A stretch of 64,000 nucleotides of DNA, taken from contig JAHQIW010005207.1 in NCBI GenBank assembly GCA_019055375.1, positions 62,001 to 126,000 on the forward strand, given 5' to 3'. The position numbers and the translations under genes are program-made. Shown here one piece after another: positions 55,871 through 64,000 of this stretch (positions within the stretch are counted from its first letter, which is position 1; every line of letters begins with the position of its first letter). This DNA comes from Parelaphostrongylus tenuis (Eukaryota > Nematoda > Chromadorea > Rhabditida > Metastrongylidae). Under the pieces are notes generated by a model, which made no database searches, had not been told where the DNA came from, and saw nothing but the letters and a program-made list of their open reading frames with translations.

Positions 55871-56930
55871 TATTGACGACAAGAGTCCAAGTTCATAAAC
55901 ACAAAACTACAGCACCGTGAAAAAACGTGCTCCATCCGCAAGGTTGACCGCGCCAACTGCCGTGCTAGTGACTAGTGCGACGCTGCTTCCTATAAACGGC
56001 CTGTGCCAAGGGATTAAAGTCCATAATTACTCTACTTACGTGCACTATAGTGTACGTGCAGTATGTTTGGATTAATGAAGTCAAATACATGGTGCATTGC
56101 TCAACTATTGATCAATAAAGAAAGTTATATCCTGCTTATACCTTAGACACTTTATTCTCCGTCTTCGTAGTGTTTTTTTTTCTGTCACTGCGGATTCTGG
56201 TGTTCCTAGCAATCAATCGTGTTTATCCGTCTTCTTCTTGAATGTCGTAAAACAGTGGTTGAGCTCATCTTCTTGCAATCTCGAAGATAGTCTGACTGTG
56301 AGGTTCCATAAGGTGTTCGCCGTTAACTGCAAAAGAGTGTTGTGCTATAGGGCTTAGCCAATGAGCGCCGCGACGAGCTTCACGACCATTTGGCCTCGGC
56401 CCTCCTCCTATCCTTCTTACGACGAGGTTAATATGCAAAATTTGGGTTTAATCTGTTATCTTGTCCAGATCTTCCTGTTGGTTAATCGTAACAATCTCGG
56501 CCATCCTGAAAGAACAATGTGCAAAGAAGTAAACCCTCTAGGACATAAATACTGATATGTGTCAGAGACGAGTACTTTATGTCATCCTATCATATTATCT
56601 TGAAGTTGCTATACAACTCCCTCCCAAGCAATATGATCATGAGATCGACAGTTATCAATACGCAGCCAAATTTCCAGGCGGACTGCTATGAATGATGTTT
56701 ATGTGATAATGAAATCAATATGCGCTTAGCTCACACAATACATGAGACAGCCATACAAGCATCAATGTGTTTATATGTTTTTGCCTGCGAAATATATTTA
56801 TGAAAATGCCTGAGGATATCTTGTATGTTGTTTTGAAAATGTTTTTGCCTTTTTAGGTCGCTACTGTAATTACGCTGGAGGGACAATTTCACTTGGTACC
56901 AACCTAGTATTGTTCGACGCACCATCTCGA
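55871..56930. other. Intergenic sequence, nothing recognised
   Basis: No exon or element signature seen. Confidence 0.3.
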
Positions 56931-56933
56931 TTA

Positions 56934-56956
56934 GGGGGGAGGGGGGGGGGGGGGAG
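56934..56956 (+). repeat. Long G run (guanine homopolymer)
   Basis: About 22 of 23 bases are G (one A interrupts). Could fold as a G-quadruplex; also a site of likely sequencing length error. Confidence 0.9.
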
Positions 56957-57009
56957 GCGATGGGCTTTGATGATGGCGATGACGCATTCGCTGAAGAGGA
57001 AATTTTCAT

Positions 57010-57860
57010 GGGAATGTCAGTAGCAGTTTTAAAGCTGAGACTTGAGGCTACACCCCCACGTCGCCGTTTTCCAGAACACCCCTATATAAGACTATAGCAT
57101 CAAGATCAAGGATGATGATTCACATTCGCCTTTCGCCTTCATCTTTATCACGCGTATAACTTGCTGGGATCCGAAAAGCATATCAATGTGTAGATAAATT
57201 TTTGTAGTATCTTAGTCAATCGCTTTATCCGGATTTTCTTTCAAAGCGAAGAAAGGATTTCCAATTGAATAACAGAATATCGACCGTCTCGCCTCGTTCC
57301 GTTCATTGCCACGCCCCTGTCACAGCCGTCGCCTTGTCGACCAGCCAGTAAACAACCTGCCGAAAATGTAAAACGCGATCTTATTTTCCCTCCTGTGTCG
57401 TACTTTAAGATAAAGCATATCGCTAGATTTAGAAATCATTACGCTATCAGATGATTGCTCATAGTCTGCAGAAAGAGCTCTGCCTGGCGAGGTTCAAAGC
57501 ACAAATGAAAAGATTAATGGGAGTCAAAAGATCAAAAGAATTTTTAAAAAAGCAAGCACATTTTTGAGTTCGTTGAACCTTGTGGTACAGTCTGAGTATT
57601 AGTACTCTAAGAAAGGACTTTTGTCCAGCGAAATATGAGCGAGACAAGAAAAAAAAACACGTGGTTTTATGAAACATGATTTTTTTGAATGCTACAGCGT
57701 CATAAAAGTTGTTTCAGAAAACTGGCGAAGTGGTGCTGTAGCCTCAAGTCTCAGCTTTCGAATGGTTTTTAAAACCCCTATGAAAGGCTCCTCTCCAGTG
57801 GGTGAGATCGGTTTTCATTTCTATTCTTCTAGTCAGAGAGAAGCGATTTCATAATCAAAT
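57010..57860. repeat. Foldback repeat, second copy of the 5.2-6.1 kb family
   Basis: GAGACTTGAGGCTACACCCCC at 57040 returns inverted as GCTGTAGCCTCAAGTCTCAG at 57735; inner segment near 57405-57500 carries the TACGCTATCAGATGATTGCTC repeat. Confidence 0.6.
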
Positions 57861-57869
57861 TGTCGCCTT

Positions 57870-58740
57870 TATAACGATATTATTATCGACGTAAGAAGAG
57901 TGATTGACAAGGCGATACCACCTCAATAAATGTTTACTGCCACCCTCCAAACGTCATGCGCACATTGGAATGGGATAACACTGGGGTAAAAGTCAATGGT
58001 CGGTAATTACACCATTTTAGCTTCGTTGCTGACACCGTTCTTAAACCACCATGTTGACCGATTTCGATGACGCCTATGAAAAGATGTTTCCGACACAAAA
58101 ATCATGTTCATGAGGAATGAATTCATTTCGAATGAGTCATTCACACTCAATAGAATTAACCTCTTCGAATGCTGCAGTTACGGCTATTTAAGTCGTGAAG
58201 TGAACATGATAAACGACCTTGCTCCACAGTCGAGCAGGAGAAAGCAAGAGGCTTGGGAAGCGCTCAAGATCATCGAGGATGTAGTGAAGAGAATAAAGAA
58301 CATCCGACTCCGTGTCTACCTCTTGGCACAGCAGTTGCACCTGCCTCAAATGCATCAGAATCCTTGTCGTTAAGTGAGCAGAATACAAAATTCCTCGATG
58401 TGATTCAGCGATGGAAAATCAGAGATTCCGTTCTACACGCCAGGCTATGAAAATAAGGTGGGCCAGACACGTGGTACGCTTTAACGACAACCGATAGACG
58501 AGAGCACGACTGGACTGCTTGAGATGTCAAGCACACCACAGGAAGAGCACCAAAGCGATCCGATCTTTCTACAAAAAGTCCAGAAGATGGGTATGATGTT
58601 TCACTAATTTATAGAGTGAGGAAAACCCAGTGCGCTACTCTTGCAAGCAATAGGGAAAAGTGGAAGTATCTTTATCATACGCTCGAGTCATTCGACGATC
58701 AACGAGAAAACAGGTGAAGCAGATGATCTTGAGTCTGCGG
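57870..58740 (+). mobile_element. RTE-type reverse transcriptase fragment, decayed
   Basis: Starts at the IIIDVRRV segment and passes a decayed FADD region to SRRKQEAWEALKIIEDVVK near 58230 and the terminal region near 58690. Stops in all frames. Confidence 0.8.
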
Positions 58741-58744
58741 TCGC

Positions 58745-59200
58745 ATCTTGTAATGTCCCTTGTTTTATAATTTTTTAATTAATGAGGAACCAATCTGTCA
58801 CCTTGCTGTGTATCGTTCCTTGATTGCTTCTCGTTTCGCTGAAAGGTTTCTGTGGTGCAAAGCTCAACACAAAAATTGTAATCACGACATTATGATGTTG
58901 AAATTTGTCGATCAACCTCATAAATACGCCGGACAAGAAAACAGCTGAAACATTTACAAAAAGTTTTATTGTGTTTTACAAGCTTCGAAGAAATTTGTGG
59001 CAGTGAAAAAAATTACTCCAGTTCCAACAATGAAAGGATTTCCAACAGTCAAGAGCAACTAAGCACTAAATCTCAACGATAGTAGATAAGAAAATGTTCT
59101 CTTCTAGTTACTGTTCATTCTTTCTTTCTACCAACAAGCGACATGAAATACAGCCATAATAATGTTGAGGTACGATTAGAACTCGCAAATATGAGAAGCA
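58745..59200. other. Intergenic sequence, nothing recognised
   Basis: A 62-codon frame at 58760-58948 has no support. Confidence 0.3.
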
Positions 59201-59209
59201 TCGAGAGTA

Positions 59210-59640
59210 CGATCATATTTCCTGAGGGCGAACGTATTAGCCATTGCACCACCAAGTTCCATACTTTGCCTTTCTCTCGGTCTTGGTATAACATTATAGG
59301 CACTACTAGCAATCACCCGGCTATGCAACTGATCTAAGGAGCACAAAGAGACATGGGACCTAACGAAATCGAGTCGAAATAACAACGTTCAGCTTCTGTT
59401 TATTTATTTTTAGTTCAAATCTCAGCTCACGTTTCAAGTCTTGATGATTGCTGATAACACTTATGAGGTTGCAACATGGTCGAAAGAAAGGCAAAGCAAG
59501 GGCCTTGGCGGTGCAATGGCCAGCACTTGCATCCGTAAAGGACAATCGAGGGTTCAAAGCAGAGCCCAATACGATGTTGGCTACAAAGTGACACAGTGGC
59601 AAGTGCGGTCTGGAGTTCCTCCTTTTATAAAACATTGTCA
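59210..59640. repeat. Inverted pair of tRNA-related SINEs
   Basis: Plus copy from about 59480: GGCGGTGCAATGGCCAGCA (A box region) and GAGGGTTCAAAGCAGAGCCC (B box region) at 59500-59570. Minus copy at 59215-59300 reads GGTGGTGCAATGGCTAATAC. Both share the CGAAAGAAAGGCAAAG-type flank. Confidence 0.6.
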
Positions 59641-59644
59641 GCTC

Positions 59645-61420
59645 ATCTCATAAAGAAGCAATGAGATACGTGGAAAACTTGGAATTTGATTAACGAGTTA
59701 TAGATTCAGCGACTAAATTTTGTGGGCAGCGCGTTCGCACTGCACCTCCGAGGCTCTGACTCAGCCTTTCTCAGCCAGTGATTCCGAAAGAGACTTAGAA
59801 CCAACATTTATTTAGTGTTCAGTAATCCGCTTTGATACGGTGAAGTGGATTTTTAAGATCACTGTTCTGCTGTTCAGATCCAAAATAAGAAGAAGATTGT
59901 AGATGGACTAGGTGGATTGAAAAATTGTCTTTGAATTGACATATTCATCGATGAAACGTGCCGCATGTCCTGGATCAGTCGTTACTATGCCTTACCGACA
60001 AGCACATCACAGTGGAAGTGATGAATGGTATGTCATTATATTCATTGCGATTTCCAAAAAAAATGTTAGCTATCAATCTGTGGGTTTTTTTGTTATAAGT
60101 GGCACTATTACAGTAGTAAACTTTATTGCTACAACAAATGAAACAGTTCACTGCACACGATGCACGAGAGATATGATTGTTATACAGATCAAACTTGGAT
60201 AAGATTACTGAGATTCTTTTACATTCCATTTTTTCAGCTGCGTAAGAGTCCGATAAGGAATGAAGAATTGCTAAAATTAGTAAGCATGATCAACTTCAGA
60301 CGAAAGGATTTGATTCTACATTATCCGTAATACATTTTATTTATTTTTGATCACAATAACTGGATTGCTGACTGCACTGTTTGTACAAATCTTTTTGTTC
60401 CTTTACTATATAACAGTGGACAAATGTAGCACAGGTCACTGCATGTACCAGTGCTAAACAATTTATTCTTTGCGCTCTATGCACTATTATTACTCTTATT
60501 ACATACTTCTGCTCTGAAGGCATTTAACACTTTCGCGACGAGGTTTAGTCCCCGATTTATTCCACACCGAACGGCACCTAATTTTTTGTTATCTTTGCTG
60601 CAAAATCAGTCGTTGCCACAGTGGCTATTCCACAATTTTGTGTAGTGCCTCAACCTGATAATGTATTTACCTTTCTATAATCGCTTTTCTACGTTTTTAG
60701 GGAGCAAAGTTCCACTGTTTCCTTACCTTTTGTGTGCCCCATGTTTTTCTATACACCCTCGCATGTTTTTGATGTATGTCTCACACACGAAAGACACACA
60801 CTAATACGAATTTACAAGATAGAGAACTGTGTTTTGCAAACGATTCTGTGCGTTGCTTGCCATGCTCGTTCATAGAAGCAGAGACGTTTCTCTTTCTTCA
60901 CTGAAAATCTCTCTCTATACTTTACACCCTCTTCATCAGAAATCGGTCTCTCCCAAAAATGAGAAATTATCAGTAATAAATCTTCCCATAAACGAGGCAT
61001 CTGCGTTGGATAAGTTACCGATGATTAGCAGGAATCCAGGAAAAAAGACTTATGCTTATCGAAATAAATCACTGGAACAGTGCTGAGTTCTAAATGTCAT
61101 AACGCACACTTCAATAATACTTTCACCGTATCTATACCTACCTATAGCTTCCATTCGTCACGAGAGTGTTACAGCTAATTTGAATCAACGCTGCCATTTT
61201 TATTTTCTCTTGATGAAAGAACACAGAGCTAATGTTTGCCTTAATACCATTGAGTTTCAAGTTGGTTTTACACGCGGAATTGCGCGGCGAAGCCTGGCGA
61301 ACGCAGCGCGTTAAAATTACAGTGTGGTAGTTTTTTGGTAAAATTTAGATCTTTGTCACCACTAAATAGGGTTCTATCGCCACTAAACGTTGAATATAAT
61401 AAAAAACAGCGTGAAATGTG
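59645..61420. other. Intergenic sequence, nothing recognised
   Basis: Short frames at 59936-60202, 60451-60645 and 60829-61086 lack splice context. Segment 59720-59790 is weakly SINE-like. Confidence 0.3.
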
Positions 61421-61429
61421 GGCCGTTCA

Positions 61430-61645
61430 GAAGCTCAATGGCATGATAGCACAGTGTCATTGTACACTGAGCCGTCGCCACATACTTCTCCTCCTTACTA
61501 GGGCAGGACTTATTGTAGGGTGTGGGTCACTGACGAGGAGAGTAAGACCTCCGAAACACCGGTGTATGACCCTGGCGTGCCAAGCTCAGGTGAGGCTTTG
61601 AACAATCTTAAAAATTAGATTGAATGCTCATTGCGAGGTTTTTCA
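61430..61645 (+). mobile_element. Hammerhead element (family 1), single unit
   Basis: Contains the CACAGTGTCATTGTACACTG and CACATACTTCTCCTCCTTAC segments, the hammerhead and a CCAAGCTCAGGTGAGGCTTTG end. A diverged single unit with no obvious target duplication. Confidence 0.75.
61524..61572 (+). ncRNA. Hammerhead ribozyme motif, intact core (family 1)
   Basis: Stem I GGGTCA/TGACCC perfect, CTGACGA, stem II GGAG/CTCC with loop AGTAAGAC, GAAA, palindromic CACCGGTG, TA. The flanks are diverged but the ribozyme is intact. Confidence 0.9.
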
Positions 61646-61679
61646 AAAACAGTTGATGCCATAGATAAATATTTGATTT

Positions 61680-62060
61680 AAGACCTTTCTGCAAACACCC
61701 GGTTTTCTCTTCCAAAAATGTGGCGTTTTAGAGAAAGCACTGGTAATACTTCCAGATTGCAGCGTTGAAGTAAAATTCGTATCAAAGTATAACTGGATCT
61801 ATAAAAAGCTTGCAACCATAAGATATTGAACAAAGTCTCTTATACAACTCAATAGAAGCTCTCACTTGTAAAGTCCTCTAATACTAAAAGAGTGCTCGGA
61901 AAAATCGGTGAAGTGGCTTCACATTGCAATGAGTAGTATCATTTTTGACGAATAATTAATTCCTCGTTTTATAATTGTTCTGGCATGAAATTTGAATATT
62001 CCTTGGAAAACTATCATATTGTCATTGTAGCACCAGCCCTCGCCACGCAGGAAATCAACG
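61680..62060. repeat. Dispersed repeat, copy B
   Basis: Diverged partner of 55500-55870 (TTTTAGAGAAAGCACTGG, CCAGATTGCAGCG, TTTTTGACGAATAATTAATT). Confidence 0.5.
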
Positions 62061-62279
62061 CAGTTCCCAATATACTCTAAGAAGTTATGCTGTGGTTTCC
62101 CATAGTTCAATAACAATATTGTTTTCTTCTGAACTCAATTTACCAAATAAATTCTCATAATTCTAATGTAGCTAGCGCATATACAAATTTCCCGCAGGGC
62201 GCGGCGTGCGGCAACGCGAACAGTGTTCTGTGAAGAACATTTGGGACTCAGCGGGTTAAGGACGTAAAGTACATCGAAT

Positions 62280-62440
62280 TTGATAGAATGCTGGGACTGA
62301 TAGAGACTTGTGGGACATATATTCAATAACGTTGAGTGATATGCAAAACGATGAACGTCAGACGGGAATCGAACCCGCATTATCCCTTCCGGATGCGTGT
62401 GCTAATCAGTTGCACTACTGACGCTCTTGTCCTGCCATCA
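62280..62440 (-). repeat. tRNA-derived SINE with near-complete tRNA-like head
   Basis: On the minus strand 62424-62355 folds as a tRNA: acceptor GCGTCAG/CTGACGT (7 pairs incl. one G-U), D stem GTGC/GCAC, T arm GCGGG TTCGATT CCCGT. The anticodon arm is short (ATCC/GGAT around GGAAG), so decoding is unlikely. The body resembles the 3.2-3.6 kb copies. Confidence 0.72.
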
Positions 62441-62639
62441 CCCTTTCTGCGACACGAGGCATCGATCTGTCAGCAACCAACTGCCAACGGTTTGGCTTGG
62501 CGAGCACATACCGACACTGAACCCAGTCTCAGTGATAGATATGGGATATATGTATAATTGACTGGAATTCTTTTTATTTTACCGCCTTCAGCGATGGTAT
62601 ATTGCTACATGTCTATATCCAATGATATTGAATGACATC

Positions 62640-62870
62640 GAAAACTTTGAATGTCATGCGGAATTTGAACCCGTATTTCACTCTTTCCGGGGCACGTTCT
62701 TAGGTAACATGTATATTTAGAGCATTAAAACACTGCTGAACAGTGGCACAACGTCGCAAAAAGAATTAGCAGAACACGAGCGCCGGTACAGCAATGGTTA
62801 GCACGTGCCACGAAAAGGATGGATTGCGAGTTTGAATTCCAACTGACGTTCAAAGTCCTACACACCACTC
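62640..62870. repeat. SINE fragments
   Basis: 62645-62705 is a decayed minus head of the previous family (GGAATTTGAACCCGTATTTC). 62790-62850 is a plus head: GGTACAGCAATGGTTAGCAC with GCGAGTTTGAATTCC. Confidence 0.5.
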
Positions 62871-63039
62871 AACATTGCTCAGTGTGACTGTAACATCATA
62901 TCACCTCTAAAAGCGATGAAAATCAAGAGAAATTTAGTTTGAAAGAACTAACCGCATCATATTAAGAACAACAACCTGCAGACTATCACTTTATCAATGG
63001 GAAATCTCCATATTCGGCTAAAGCCTGCCCAACAGACAA

Positions 63040-63429
63040 ATGATCATCTGTCCAAAATTTCCGAAATCACATGTGGTAATGTTTTATGTAGATAAACTAA
63101 TAACTCTGAATCTTTCAGAAGAATTAAAATACTCAAGAATCTACGGTTTATATAAAACGCGTAGTAAATCATTTACCCGTGAAAAAAGTCGAGCTCGCTT
63201 TCCAAGACCGATTCCAGCCAGCGTATCAAAACTGCTCAACGATTTCTTCTCGTGGGGGTCGTGGGAGAAAGAGTTATCCCTTTTTCCTAGACCGATTCCT
63301 GGAATTCGATTAGCAGGCACGAAATGGAAAGTGATAATACAAAGTCCTTTCCATCAAATTAAACTTTTTGAGTGGTTAGATGAAAAAATTAGTAAAGGTC
63401 AACTCTTCATTAACCCCGGCATTCAATAA
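63040..63429 (+). CDS. Unrecognised open frame, 129 codons
   Basis: Open frame with an internal repeat of FPRPIP (about residues 54 and 82) and a Lys-rich C-terminus. No signal peptide, domain or splice partner recognised; may be chance. Confidence 0.25.
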   Translation: MIICPKFPKSHVVMFYVDKLITLNLSEELKYSRIYGLYKTRSKSFTREKSRARFPRPIPASVSKLLNDFFSWGSWEKELSLFPRPIPGIRLAGTKWKVIIQSPFHQIKLFEWLDEKISKGQLFINPGIQ

Positions 63430-63486
63430 TTCACAGTAGTTTCATTAAGCCGAATACGAGGTTGTTATAATAGAATTTATTCGATC

Positions 63487-63530
63487 AGGAGGCGTTTCGG
63501 TGGTTTCACCTTCTTCAGTGCGTGGAAAGA
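63487..63530 (-). ncRNA. Decayed hammerhead-like motif
   Basis: Minus strand reads CTGAAGA, stem II GGTG/CACC, GAAA, then CGCC, but no clear NUH site or stem I. The GAGGTTGTTATAATAG segment before it resembles the edges of family 1 units. Confidence 0.45.
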
Positions 63531-64000
63531 TTGGATTGCCTACAACCCAGTTAGCCAAACAACTCTATTACTCAAATAAAAAGTCAGCAATTTTGCATTC
63601 TAATCGCACTAAGTATAAATCAACTTTTGAATATATGGCCTCCTTTTATGAGCCGCCCTTTGAGTTACAACTGAATATTATCCAAGTGGGGACTAACTGT
63701 GCAGAAACCACATGGACTGGCAATGCATCTGTCACATCAGAATAATATTTTACATACTTTGTCATATCATGCGTGTTTACGAGGCATTCCTCCTTGTGGT
63801 TCATGTTTGGGTTGATGGAGTCGATACGGAACGCTTTCCAAATCTCACATGTCCACCCTTGCGGTGGGCCTAGACCGTCATACAAGCGGTTGCGAGCAAG
63901 GTAACGCTCCAACGAACTCGATGGTATTCAGTCATTGTTACCGATTCTATACTCTTAACCTTTTAGAAAAGCGTTTGATAGTTAAACTTATTTCGCTCAA
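63531..64000. other. Window end, nothing recognised
   Basis: Overlapping antisense frames at 63500-63745 and 63646-63912 are unsupported. Confidence 0.3.

Overview
The window reads as nuclear DNA of a nematode, probably a strongylid (hookworm-like) parasite. It is AT-rich, its genes are split into short exons by GT/AG introns, its retroelements are mostly dead RTE-type copies, and the recognisable proteins are nematode secreted types. The species is an inference. No complete single-exon gene exists here: the longest open frames are chance or antisense frames, and the real genes appear only by joining short exons.

Three split genes can be assembled from splice sites and reading phase. (1) A small secreted Cys-rich protein on the plus strand, 1705-7968, six exons whose phases all agree. 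(2) A secreted Lipase_2/LIPS-type lipase on the minus strand, 28078 down to 10456, eight exons over 17.6 kb, with signal peptide, VHG, serine-nucleophile, Asp and His motifs visible. Several single-base indels break its frame although every splice site looks normal. (3) A secreted ML/GM2-activator-like protein on the minus strand, 47649 down to about 38999, four exons over 8.6 kb, with one extra base in an A6 run. Introns of genes 2 and 3 carry RTE copies, mariner remnants, SINEs and hammerhead elements. A further run of minus-strand coding-like fragments (42.55-43.45 kb and 41.13-41.54 kb) is not recognised.

Mobile elements: decayed RTE-type reverse transcriptase copies at 4.4, 19.6, 22.5, 30.4, 36.8, 48.2 and 57.9 kb; a complete but dead mariner-family element (23653-25027) with terminal inverted repeats at a TA site; a second mariner remnant (40.5-40.9 kb); several tRNA-derived SINE families; foldback repeats; CATA and TA microsatellites.

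The most interesting system is a set of short dispersed repeats carrying self-cleaving hammerhead ribozyme motifs: about a dozen with an intact core (C-U-G-A-N-G-A, stem II, G-A-A-A, palindromic stem III, stem I) and as many decayed ones. They fall into at least two clear sequence families, plus a probable older one. Units are about 220-350 bp. They occur singly, as head-to-tail arrays (33.46-34.88 kb, about 270 bp period) or as inverted pairs, and seven insertions are bounded by 9-12 bp direct repeats, four of them 12 bp long. They encode no protein. This fits animal retrozymes: non-autonomous, circular-RNA-forming retroelements, here possibly mobilised by RTE or another LINE-like machinery. 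Four intact-core motifs lie in introns in the sense orientation of the host gene.
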